Shown here: in pieces, positions 27,300 through 35,976 of the stretch | How the letters are laid out: each line of letters opens with the position of its first letter | Position numbering within the stretch: the stretch's first letter is position 1 | Assembly (NCBI GenBank): GCA_964595355.1 | Contig: CAZQQD010000001.1 | Span: forward strand, 24,878-88,877 | DNA length: 64,000 bases | Reading direction: 5' to 3' | From: JAKAGZ01 sp964595355 | GTDB taxonomy: Bacteria; Bacteroidota; Ignavibacteria; Ignavibacteriales; Ignavibacteriaceae | Position numbers and translations under genes: made by a program | The notes under the pieces: model-generated | Database searches by the model: none | What the model was told of the DNA's origin: nothing | What the model saw: only the letters and a program-made list of their open reading frames with translations

Positions 27300-29279
27300 A
27301 TGAAATTTGACAGGAAAAATTATAGTAACGAAAATCTCATAGAGTTATACATTGCACTGCTTACTCCGAGGATAATTGAACAAAAAATGATCAATTTGGC
27401 AAGGCAAGGGAAGATTTCTAAATGGTTCTCCGGCATAGGGCAGGAAGCTATTTCAGTAGGTTGTGCTTATGCATTGGCAGGCGATGAATTTATTTTAACA
27501 ATGCATCGCAACCTTGGGGTATTTTCTGTAAGGAATGTTCCTCTGAGAAAATTATTTTCACAGTTTCAAGGGAAAGCAAACGGTTTCACAAACGGCCGCG
27601 ATCGTTCATTTCATTTCGGCACTTTGAAACATCATATAGTCGGAATGATTTCCCATCTTGGTCCACAATTCGGTGTTGCCGATGGAATAGCACTCTGGAG
27701 CAAAATTCACATGGAGAAAAAGGTAACCCTGGTTTTTACAGGTGAGGGCGGTACAAGTGAAGGAGATTTTCACGAAGCAGTTAATGTTGCTGCAGTATGG
27801 GGTCTTCCGGTAATTTTTTTGATCGAAAATAATGGTTATGGACTTTCAACTCCAACCAATGAACAGTTTAAATGTAAAAGTCTGGTAGATAAAGGAATTG
27901 GATACGGCATCGAGGCAAGAACAATTGAAGGGAATAATGTTTTGGAAGTATACTCAACTATCAAGGAACTGGCAGAGGATATGAGAAAAAATCCTCGACC
28001 TGTTTTGATTGAAGCTGTGACTTTCAGAATGAACGGACACGAAGAAGCGTCAGGAACTAAATACATACCCGAAGAATTATTCGCCGATTGGATAAAAAAA
28101 GATCCAATTATGAATTATGAAAAATTTCTCTTAGCTCAAAAAGTAATTACTGAAAGTATGATTAAATCATTTTTTAGAAAAATAGAAAATGATGTAGACA
28201 ATGAATGGGAACTTGCTGTAAATGAGAATGAGATTACCTCTGATAGTAAAAAGGAGCTAAAAAATGTTTATGCTCCTTTTGAACAAAGAATAAAAAATCC
28301 TATTTCTGAAAAGAAAAGTAAAAAGAGATTTGTTGATGCTGTAAGTGATGCTCTGGATCAAAGTCTGGAAAGATATAAAGATCTGATAATTATGGGACAG
28401 GATATTGCAGAGTACGGTGGCGTTTTTAAAATAACCGACGGTTTTTTGGAAAAGTTTGGCAAGGATAGAGTTAGAAATACACCTCTTTGTGAATCTGCAA
28501 TTATAGGTGCGGGACTAGGTTATTCGATATGCGGAGGGAAATCAATTGTTGAAATGCAGTTTGCAGATTTTATCTCTTCAGGTTTTACGCAAGTTGTAAA
28601 TAACCTCGCTAAGACTCACTATCGCTGGGGACAAAATATTGATGTAGTTATCCGAATGCCTACTGGCGCAGGAGTTTCAGCCGGGCCATTTCATTCTCAA
28701 TCTAATGAAGCATGGTTTACTCACACTCCCGGATTAAAAGTTGTTTATCCTTCTACTCCCTATGATGCAAAAGGTTTATTAAATGCTGCAATCGAGGATC
28801 CTAATCCCGTAATGTATTTTGAACATAAAGCGTTGTACAGATCAGTTAGTGAAGAAATTCCTGATGATTATTATACAGTTGAAATAGGCAAAGCAAACTT
28901 AATTATAGAGGGGAGTGATCTTTCAATAATCACATATGGGATGGGTGTTCATTGGGCAAAGGATGCTTTAACAGAATTCCCTGATATTTCTGCTGATTTG
29001 ATTGATCTGCAATGTCTTCTTCCGTGGGATAAAGAAGCTGTTAAAAATTCAGTAAGAAAAACCGGTAAAGTAATTATACTTCATGAAGATTGTCTTACAG
29101 GCGGAATCGGAGGAGAAATTTCAGCTTGGATAAGTGAAAATTGTTTTGAATTTTTGGACGCTGCAATTATGAGATGTGGTAGTCTCGATACTCCAATACC
29201 TTTTGCAAAAAAGCTGGAAGATAATTTTTTACCGGTGGATAGGTTTAAAGAAAAATTAAGAATGCTATGGAAGTATTAA
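27300..29279 (+). CDS. 2-oxoacid dehydrogenase E1, alpha and beta subunits fused
   Basis: Thiamine-diphosphate-dependent E1 of a 2-oxoacid dehydrogenase complex. The alpha half (about 1-340) contains GEGGTSEGDFHEAVNVAAVW and LIENNGYGLSTPTNEQ, the ThDP/Mg site. The beta half (from about 345) contains IIMGQDIAEYGGVFKITDGF, NTPLCESAIIGAGLGYS and PTGAGVSAGPFHSQSNEAW. The fused layout and motifs resemble branched-chain 2-oxoacid or acetoin-type E1; the substrate is not fixed by sequence. I use the ATG at 27300 (659 residues), because the TTG at 27231 adds a non-homologous hydrophobic lead. No E2 or E3 gene is adjacent. It converges on citF with five bases between stops. Confidence 0.87.
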   Translation: MKFDRKNYSNENLIELYIALLTPRIIEQKMINLARQGKISKWFSGIGQEAISVGCAYALAGDEFILTMHRNLGVFSVRNVPLRKLFSQFQGKANGFTNGRDRSFHFGTLKHHIVGMISHLGPQFGVADGIALWSKIHMEKKVTLVFTGEGGTSEGDFHEAVNVAAVWGLPVIFLIENNGYGLSTPTNEQFKCKSLVDKGIGYGIEARTIEGNNVLEVYSTIKELAEDMRKNPRPVLIEAVTFRMNGHEEASGTKYIPEELFADWIKKDPIMNYEKFLLAQKVITESMIKSFFRKIENDVDNEWELAVNENEITSDSKKELKNVYAPFEQRIKNPISEKKSKKRFVDAVSDALDQSLERYKDLIIMGQDIAEYGGVFKITDGFLEKFGKDRVRNTPLCESAIIGAGLGYSICGGKSIVEMQFADFISSGFTQVVNNLAKTHYRWGQNIDVVIRMPTGAGVSAGPFHSQSNEAWFTHTPGLKVVYPSTPYDAKGLLNAAIEDPNPVMYFEHKALYRSVSEEIPDDYYTVEIGKANLIIEGSDLSIITYGMGVHWAKDALTEFPDISADLIDLQCLLPWDKEAVKNSVRKTGKVIILHEDCLTGGIGGEISAWISENCFEFLDAAIMRCGSLDTPIPFAKKLEDNFLPVDRFKEKLRMLWKY

Positions 29280-29284
29280 TTCAC

Positions 29285-30838
29285 TTACTCTACAACCTGG
29301 CAAACCGAATCCAGCACAGTACCGTCAACCCATTTAACAACCGCTACAACTTTTCCCTTATTTAATTTTGGTTTGTCCGGTAATCCACAAATAGAATCGA
29401 CTTCATTTTTTATTTTATTCAGGGATTTAATTGGCAAAGATGATTTCTTTAATGCTTTCAATAAATCTTTTCTTAAAGGATTAATTGCAATTCCTCTTTC
29501 GGTGATTATTACGTCAATTAATTCTCCCGGTCCGCAGAGAGTTGTTACTTCATCGACTATTACTGGTATTCTGTCCCTGAAAGATGGAATTGCCAATATT
29601 GTACATTTTGAATAAAGGCAATTCTGCCAGCCGCCAATTCCGTGCAATAAATATCCATCAGAATGAGTTACAACGTTTGCATTAAAATTTATGTCAACTT
29701 CAGTAGCTCCGAGTACAGCAACGTCAACAATCGATGCAAAATTTCCTTTCCCGTGGAAATTGTAGCTTGTAAATGGACTCGTATTAACGTGATTAGGATT
29801 TTCTCTCATACTTCTCACACCTTCAAGATCAAAGGTCTGTCCGTCTAGAATATAATCTGTCAGGCCTTCTTCAAGCATTTGTACAAGATATTTTGTGCTC
29901 CCACCGCGCATAAATCTTGCTTTAATATTATTGGCCTTCATTCTTTCTTTTAAATAAAGAACAAATGCTAGATTTGTTCCCCCTGCACCAGCTTGAAGAG
30001 AAAAACCATTTTTCATTATTCCTGCTTCTTCTATAAACTGTGCAACATATTCGGCAATTAAAAGTCTGTCAGGAGATTTTGTTACTTCCGTTGTACCAGA
30101 AACAATTTTAGAAGAATCGCCAAGTGAATCAATTTTGACTACATAATCAACATTGTTTCCCTGGATTTGCCAAGGAATGCAAGGAAAGGGAACAAGGTTG
30201 TCCGTTACAACAATTACATTATCGGCATATTCTGAATCAGCTAAAGCAAAACCTATTAGTCCGCTGGCAGAAGGACCGATTACGCCATTTGAGTTTCCGA
30301 ATTCATCGGCGGTTGGTGCTGCAATTACGGCAATGTCAATTTTAACTTCACCGTCTTGAATTGCCTGGTATCTTCCCCCGTGCGAACGCAGAACTCCAAT
30401 TCCTTTCATTTTACCCAGAGAAGTAAATTTTCCGAGAGGGCCATTCATACTTCCTTCGATGTGATGAATTGTTCCATTTTCAAGATATTTAATCAGATGC
30501 TTATGAACAGGAAAGGAAGCACTCGGAAACCAGCGGATATTTTTTATTCCCATTTGTTTGATTGTGTCGAAGAGATAATTTGTTAAAGCATCGCCGTTAC
30601 GTAAATGATGATGAGTAGAGATTGTCATTCCATCTTTCAGGCCGGCTTTTTTTAATGCGTCTCTTAAATTTCTAACAACTTTATTTCCATCAGTTGGGAA
30701 GTCTACGCAAGATTTAATTGGTGCACCGGTTTTTCTTCCGGTTGGTTTGTATTTGTTTACACCTTGAAAGGGAATCTGTTTTTGTCCATTTATTTCTATC
30801 GGGACAAATCTACCTGCAGCATTTTTAATTAGTTTCAT
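29285..30838 (-). CDS. citF: Citrate lyase alpha subunit (citrate CoA/ACP-transferase type)
   Basis: In classical citrate lyase this subunit swaps the acetyl group on the carrier for citrate. The 517-residue sequence has CitF landmarks: the N-terminal GRFVPIEINGQKQIPFQGV, STHHHLRNGDALTNYLFD, GPLGKFTSLGKMKGIGVLRSH as HGGRYQAIQDGEVKIDIAVI, and SLQAGAGGTNLAF. Its start lies inside the end of the citDE gene (14-base overlap), so the two are translationally coupled, and it is the last gene of the six-gene operon. The true substrate could be citrate, citramalate or a methylcitrate. Confidence 0.88.
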   Translation of the reverse strand: MKLIKNAAGRFVPIEINGQKQIPFQGVNKYKPTGRKTGAPIKSCVDFPTDGNKVVRNLRDALKKAGLKDGMTISTHHHLRNGDALTNYLFDTIKQMGIKNIRWFPSASFPVHKHLIKYLENGTIHHIEGSMNGPLGKFTSLGKMKGIGVLRSHGGRYQAIQDGEVKIDIAVIAAPTADEFGNSNGVIGPSASGLIGFALADSEYADNVIVVTDNLVPFPCIPWQIQGNNVDYVVKIDSLGDSSKIVSGTTEVTKSPDRLLIAEYVAQFIEEAGIMKNGFSLQAGAGGTNLAFVLYLKERMKANNIKARFMRGGSTKYLVQMLEEGLTDYILDGQTFDLEGVRSMRENPNHVNTSPFTSYNFHGKGNFASIVDVAVLGATEVDINFNANVVTHSDGYLLHGIGGWQNCLYSKCTILAIPSFRDRIPVIVDEVTTLCGPGELIDVIITERGIAINPLRKDLLKALKKSSLPIKSLNKIKNEVDSICGLPDKPKLNKGKVVAVVKWVDGTVLDSVCQVVE

Positions 30839-32051
30839 TTCGCCATTTTTCAGTAATTATATTATTAAGTAGTCCCAGTTCAATAGTTTTTTGTGCTCTT
30901 TTTACAACAGGCGCATCTATCATTTTACTCCCTAGCGCAACTACACCAAGTCCTTTTTTTTCAGCTTCCTCAAAAGCGAGAACAATTTTCTTTGCTCTCT
31001 CAATTTCTTCTATCGAAGGTGCAAAAGCCTCGTGTACAACCTGTATCTGTCTAGGATGGATGCACCCTTTCCCTTCAAAGCCAAGTGACTTTGCTTCTAT
31101 TACGCTTCTTCTCAAACCTTCCATATCATTCACATCGGAGAATACCGTATCTATAGCCTGTACTCCTGCAGCCTTTGCGGCATTTACAACCATTGATCTT
31201 GCGAAGAAACTTTCTTTCCCATCTGGTGTTCGCTGTGTGCCTATGTCGGCAGTATAATCTTCTAGTCCGATTGCAAGTCCACAAATACCCGGTGAAGAAG
31301 ATGCAATTTCATATGCATTAATTACCCCTTTTGCACTTTCTATTATCGGCATAATGTAAACTTCATTCTTAATTTTATGTTCAACTTTTAGTTTCCTAAT
31401 TTCAAGTATTGTCTCAGTAACTTGTTCGACTAACTCGCACTTGGGAATTAGAACAACATTAACATTGTGCGGAATAATATATTTAAGGTCTTCAATTCCA
31501 TTTTGGCCCTGATTTATTCTTACCATTCTTTCACAACCATAAAAATCGACAGAGCGGAGTGTATTTCGTACGAGAATTCTTGCTGAATCTTTTTCTGTGG
31601 GAGCAACGCTGTCTTCAAGGTCTAAAATTATTCCGTCCGGTTTGTGAAGTCCTGCATTCAAAAAGAACTTTGGTTCATTCCCCGGTAAGTATAATCGGGT
31701 ACGTCTCAGCTTATCTTTCTCAGTGTGATATTTATTTTGCCTGAGCATCTTTGGAAGGAATTCTTTTGTCTCATCAGGATTCAATCTCTTATATGCAGCT
31801 TCAAATCTTGCTGCAATAACAAATGGCAGCGCTCCATTATCTTCAAGAAGGATTTTTGAATGTTCTATATTAAAGCATGAACACATTTCTTCAACCTGCT
31901 CCTTGATGGAATTACCGAACATTGAGTTAACTTTACTTTTAATATCTGTTTTTAAACCTCCGGAACTTTTTCTTTCTATCTCTATGTAACAGTCAGATCG
32001 GATATCGTTCCCTCGTTTTCCGGCTGATGCTTTGTTATTTTTCTCTTTCAT
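30825..32051 (-). CDS. CitD-CitE fusion: acyl-carrier domain plus citryl-CoA lyase-type domain
   Basis: Residues about 8-95 resemble the citrate lyase acyl carrier CitD, including the LEDNGALPFVIAARFEAA block that corresponds to the CitD VDDKGALDCILRARLEA region. Residues 110-400 are a CitE/HpcH-type lyase with TRLYLPGNEPKFFLNAG, PDGIILDLEDSVAPTEKD, MVRINQG, IMPIIESAKGV and GLEDYTADIGTQRTPDG, giving the usual acidic Mg/CoA site. In classical CitD the prosthetic group sits on the first Ser of ESSD; here the aligned residues read Arg18-Ser19-Asp20. It sits between the PrpD-like gene and citF. The lyase substrate is inferred, not proven. Confidence 0.83.
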   Translation of the reverse strand: MKEKNNKASAGKRGNDIRSDCYIEIERKSSGGLKTDIKSKVNSMFGNSIKEQVEEMCSCFNIEHSKILLEDNGALPFVIAARFEAAYKRLNPDETKEFLPKMLRQNKYHTEKDKLRRTRLYLPGNEPKFFLNAGLHKPDGIILDLEDSVAPTEKDSARILVRNTLRSVDFYGCERMVRINQGQNGIEDLKYIIPHNVNVVLIPKCELVEQVTETILEIRKLKVEHKIKNEVYIMPIIESAKGVINAYEIASSSPGICGLAIGLEDYTADIGTQRTPDGKESFFARSMVVNAAKAAGVQAIDTVFSDVNDMEGLRRSVIEAKSLGFEGKGCIHPRQIQVVHEAFAPSIEEIERAKKIVLAFEEAEKKGLGVVALGSKMIDAPVVKRAQKTIELGLLNNIITEKWRNETN

Positions 32052-32061
32052 TAAATTCTTA

Positions 32062-33432
32062 TTAATTAATTGTAAGTCTTTTCATAAAATTTCTGACTTT
32101 CATCTTTTCACAATTAAAAATCATCTCTTTTATTTTTTCTTGCCTCTTTTTGGTCAGTACTTTCCCTGAAAGTGAACTGAATTTGTTTTCAAGGTCTTCC
32201 ATTGTCATTGGTTCACGTGGATCACCTTTAGGGTATTCAAGGTATTCGGAAAATTCGTTTCCATCCTTTGTCTTTACAATAACTTTTGAAGGCTGTTTTG
32301 CAGGAAACATTTTCTCAAATTCTTCAGAAGCCTCACCCTGTATTTTATCTATTACGTCCCAAATTCTCGGATCTTTTAATTTCTTTTCTGAAAAAGAATC
32401 TGTAGTGATTTTTTTATCAACCAAAGCTGCTGCAATGCAATAGGGGAGTGAGTGATCAGCTGTTTCCCTTGATTCTGGTCGATACTTATGGGGGTCAAAA
32501 AGAATATCACAGGCACGTGCAATCGTTTTAACAGTTACAGATTCGATCTGATCATAGTTGATGTTGTTTTTTGTAACAACTTTTAGTGTCGCTGTTATAT
32601 GCGTATGTGTTAAGGCTTCGGTTGGAAAAGCCTTCATACTGCATTCCAGTATCTTAAAATTTTTCCCCAAGCCGTCTGTTAATTTTGTAGTATTCCATCC
32701 GGGACCAAATACGTCCATTAGCCCTTCTTTACCTTCAAAAATTGCTTCAGTTCCAATATAACCGTTTTTCGCCATCAAAGCAGCGAATACACCCGACTGC
32801 ACAGCCATTGGGTCGACCGTGTTTTTCATCATTGTGAGTTTTCCTGCAGTCGGACATCCTATTGTATGATTATGACTTCCGTTTATTCCGATTGCATTTA
32901 CCATTTGATCAATATTTAATTTAAGCAGTTTTCCTGCTACAATAGGCGAAACAAACTGTGTGAGGGTTGCATGATGCCATTTGCGTTCACGAATTCCCGG
33001 AACCGCAAATTCACAGAGTCTTTGCTCAAATTCATAAGCAAGTACAATTGCTGTGATAACCTCTTTCATTGATGAATCTGTTAATTCACTGACAGAAAGC
33101 GCCGCAGCAATAAGATCAGACGGATGTGAAGGATCTTCTTTCCAGTAAATGTCATTGAAGTCCAGTGCACGGATCATTAAAGAATTTATTAAAGTAGAAT
33201 TCACGGCTGGGAGTTTATCGCCGAAACCTATTAATGTTGATTCTTTTTTGCCGCCTATATTTTTGTAAATCTTTCTTAATATTTTTACATCTTTGGTTTT
33301 GTAACCGCCGTAAGCGCAGCCGATTGAATCGTAAAGATATCTTTTCACTTCATTGATTACATTTTCAGACAGGTCTTTATATTTTATATTGACTGCGAAT
33401 TCTGCAATTTGTCTTGAGATGGAAGTCCCCAT
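32062..33432 (-). CDS. MmgE/PrpD family protein
   Basis: A 456-residue member of the family that contains 2-methylcitrate dehydratase (PrpD) and cis-aconitate decarboxylase. Typical stretches are the N-terminal YDSIGCAYGGYKTKD, NSLMIRALDFNDIYWKEDPSHPSDLIAA with the conserved Asp-Phe-Asp and Ser-His-Pro, AIGINGSHNHTIGC, and the C-terminal GDPREPMTMEDLENKFSSL. Which dehydration or decarboxylation it performs cannot be told by eye. The ATG has AAGGA six bases upstream. It lies between aconitase and citDE in the operon, consistent with a tricarboxylic-acid substrate. Confidence 0.87.
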   Translation of the reverse strand: MGTSISRQIAEFAVNIKYKDLSENVINEVKRYLYDSIGCAYGGYKTKDVKILRKIYKNIGGKKESTLIGFGDKLPAVNSTLINSLMIRALDFNDIYWKEDPSHPSDLIAAALSVSELTDSSMKEVITAIVLAYEFEQRLCEFAVPGIRERKWHHATLTQFVSPIVAGKLLKLNIDQMVNAIGINGSHNHTIGCPTAGKLTMMKNTVDPMAVQSGVFAALMAKNGYIGTEAIFEGKEGLMDVFGPGWNTTKLTDGLGKNFKILECSMKAFPTEALTHTHITATLKVVTKNNINYDQIESVTVKTIARACDILFDPHKYRPESRETADHSLPYCIAAALVDKKITTDSFSEKKLKDPRIWDVIDKIQGEASEEFEKMFPAKQPSKVIVKTKDGNEFSEYLEYPKGDPREPMTMEDLENKFSSLSGKVLTKKRQEKIKEMIFNCEKMKVRNFMKRLTIN

Positions 33433-33446
33433 TTATATCCTTATAT

Positions 33447-35417
33447 TTAATTTAAATTTTTCTTGATCCAATTTTCGAGACCGTCAAGAGCAATCAATTC
33501 CTGTGCAGCAGTTCCAACCGGGTCGAAAGAATAATTTTTATCTTTAAATTCAATTTCTGAATCAATAAAGTTTACATTTATTCTTTCACTCAACTTTATT
33601 GTTAGCTTTGACAAACCCAATTCCTGCTTTAGATCTTCCACAAGTTCCGGACATTCTACTAATAAAAATCCATTGTTGATTGCATTTCGTTTATAGGTTT
33701 CATTAAAAGATCCTGCAATCACTACTTTAATACCCTTGTATTTTAATGCAGTGGCAGCTTGTTCTCTTGAGCTACCAGTGCCAAAATTAAATCCACCAAT
33801 TAAAATATCTCCTTCTTCAGCTATCTTCACAAATTCAGGATCATAATTTTCCATCACAACTTCAGCCTGCTGTTGAGGAGTAAAATTATCCTGGTAGGTA
33901 TACTTGCCGGGATAAATTCCATCTGTATTTAAATTATCTTGGTGGCAAAAGATCACGTTCCCTCTTATATCTTTTGGAAAACCTTCAACAATATTTATTT
34001 TGTCTGTTTTGCCGTGTGTTTTTTTGTTCACGTTTATAATTGCGGACGTTTCTGTAACAGAATCTTTCCATTTGAAATAAATTTTCCCTGCAATTGCCGA
34101 GGCTGCAACAACGGCAGGAGAGGCAAGATAAGCCTGAGCATTTGGCGATCCCATTCTTCCTTTAAAGTTCCTGTTTGTTGCTGATATGCCGACTTCTCCA
34201 TCTTCAAGTAATCCGACACCTAGCCCGATACAAGGGCCACATCCCGGTGGAAGCGGAATTGCTCCTGCGTCAATGAGAGTTTTCCACGCACCATTTTTTT
34301 CGACTTCCTGTTGTTCATCACGTGAAGCGGCGGCAATATAAAATTTAACTTCTGGTGCTACCTTTTTCCCTTTCATAATTTCTGCAGCATCGTAAATATC
34401 GCTTGCCCTACTGTTAACACACGAAACTAAATATGCTTTGTTAATTTTTACTTCCTTTTCCTGAAATGCCGTCACAGGTGTAAAAACTTTGACAGAATTA
34501 GGGCCAGAAACTGAAGGTTTTATTGTCTGGAGATCAATAACAATTTCCTTTGAATAATATGCATCTTTATCTGCTTTTGGAGGATCTTTTTCCAGATCGA
34601 AAATTCTGAATAAATTCATCCTTGGATGAAGGCCATTGCCATCTGTATCTGAAGGAACTCCTTCCAGTCCTCTTTCGATAATATGGTTTGCTCTTTTTTT
34701 AAGCCACAAAATTGTTACGTGATCAACAGGGAAAATGCCTGCCAGAGCGCCCCATTCCGTTGTCATATTTGCAATGCTTAATCTTTCATCTACTGTAAGA
34801 TATTTTACACCGTTGCCTGTAAATTCTACAGCATGGTTTAATACTTCATCATTGTTAAAATATCCGCATAATGTTATAATTAGATCTTTACCTGTAACAC
34901 CCTGATTAAGACTGTTTATCAATTTTACATTTACAACAGGAGGAATCTGCCACCAAGTCCTTCCGGTTGCCCAGATCGCAGCAGCGTCAGTTCGAACAAT
35001 AGGTGTACCAAGGCAACCTAATCCGCCATACATATTGGAATGACTGTCTGAAGCAACAACCATAGTGCCCGGCCATGCATAACCTTCTTCACACATTATC
35101 TGGTGACCAATTCCGCGTCCTGCTGGATAAAAATCTGCTCCATGCATTTTTGCAAAATCTTCAATCTTACGATATTTTTCTAAATTCGCTTCACTCTTAT
35201 CCTGAACATTATGGTCAAGTGTTATTACGACCTGTCTTGGACTAAATAATTTCTTTGCACCAATATTTTTGAATTTTGGAATAACCGCGCCTGTGTTATC
35301 ATGAGTCATTACATAAGCAGGTTTTATTGATATATAGTCTCCACTATGAATTTCTCTTCCATCAGCTATTCCTACAGCGAATTTTTGTGCTATTTTTTCT
35401 AATAATGTCTGTGCCAT
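33447..35417 (-). CDS. Aconitase-family hydratase, catalytic and swivel domains in one chain
   Basis: Iron-sulfur hydratase that should interconvert citrate and isocitrate or a close analogue. The 656-residue chain has the catalytic domain first (VITLDHNVQDKS, GRGIGHQIMCEEGYAWPG, VASDSHSNMYGGLG). The cluster ligands are Cys in VSCVNSRASD and the CxxC of PPGCGPCIGLGVG. The swivel domain carries NFGTGSSREQAATALKYKG, with the substrate-binding Ser-Ser-Arg. The start is ATG at 35417 with GGAAGG seven bases upstream; a TTG at 35435 is less likely. It lies third in the operon, after icd and the HD gene. Confidence 0.92.
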   Translation of the reverse strand: MAQTLLEKIAQKFAVGIADGREIHSGDYISIKPAYVMTHDNTGAVIPKFKNIGAKKLFSPRQVVITLDHNVQDKSEANLEKYRKIEDFAKMHGADFYPAGRGIGHQIMCEEGYAWPGTMVVASDSHSNMYGGLGCLGTPIVRTDAAAIWATGRTWWQIPPVVNVKLINSLNQGVTGKDLIITLCGYFNNDEVLNHAVEFTGNGVKYLTVDERLSIANMTTEWGALAGIFPVDHVTILWLKKRANHIIERGLEGVPSDTDGNGLHPRMNLFRIFDLEKDPPKADKDAYYSKEIVIDLQTIKPSVSGPNSVKVFTPVTAFQEKEVKINKAYLVSCVNSRASDIYDAAEIMKGKKVAPEVKFYIAAASRDEQQEVEKNGAWKTLIDAGAIPLPPGCGPCIGLGVGLLEDGEVGISATNRNFKGRMGSPNAQAYLASPAVVAASAIAGKIYFKWKDSVTETSAIINVNKKTHGKTDKINIVEGFPKDIRGNVIFCHQDNLNTDGIYPGKYTYQDNFTPQQQAEVVMENYDPEFVKIAEEGDILIGGFNFGTGSSREQAATALKYKGIKVVIAGSFNETYKRNAINNGFLLVECPELVEDLKQELGLSKLTIKLSERINVNFIDSEIEFKDKNYSFDPVGTAAQELIALDGLENWIKKNLN

Positions 35418-35438
35418 AATTTTACCTTCCTTCAACCA

Positions 35439-35972
35439 TCATGCTTTGAAAGGGTCAAAGCTAACAAAGTCAGCATGATGAACAATTATTGATTCAACTG
35501 TTCTATGTCCGAGATCTCCTTCCTTTGAGTGAGTTGCAATGATGTGCTGTACTTCTGCAGGAATTCCGAATCTATCTGCAATTGCTAAACCACTGAATGG
35601 ATGCCGAACAAGTTTTCCTGTGTGACTTGTTGAGAGTTTTCCATCTTTCATTTCATATTCAAGAAGCTTGCCGACATCTATTAAAATAGCACCTGCAATC
35701 AGTATGTCCATATTTATCTTTATTTCATCACCAAAGTTTTTTTGCATTATTTTTGTCATCTCAACTGAGAGTTGAACACAGGTTCTTTTATGGTTCATAA
35801 AAGAAATCTTGCAATCTTTTATGAGAAGAGAAAAAGGAATAATGTTCAGGTCTTCAATTGAAAGTACGCTGTTCTCAATTGCATAAATCCAGCAGTTCAA
35901 AACTTTTTCTTTCAAGCCTTCATCTTTTATCCAATTTATTTCGGGCCATATTTTCAGAACTTTGTCTTTCAT
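35439..35972 (-). CDS. HD-domain protein with a degenerate HD doublet
   Basis: A 177-residue protein with the layout of a small HDIG/HD phosphohydrolase: His61 in MNHKRTC, a central ILIDVGKLLEYE, then RHPFSGLAIADRFG, ATHSKEGDLGHR and VHHADFVS. In active members the central motif reads His-Asp; here it is Ile98-Asp99, so one metal ligand appears to be missing. It may be a regulatory or inactive relative, or use another metal site. The ATG at 35972 begins four bases after the icd stop. Its place between icd and aconitase suggests a role tied to the operon, which is inference. Confidence 0.75.
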   Translation of the reverse strand: MKDKVLKIWPEINWIKDEGLKEKVLNCWIYAIENSVLSIEDLNIIPFSLLIKDCKISFMNHKRTCVQLSVEMTKIMQKNFGDEIKINMDILIAGAILIDVGKLLEYEMKDGKLSTSHTGKLVRHPFSGLAIADRFGIPAEVQHIIATHSKEGDLGHRTVESIIVHHADFVSFDPFKA

Positions 35973-35976
35973 AATT

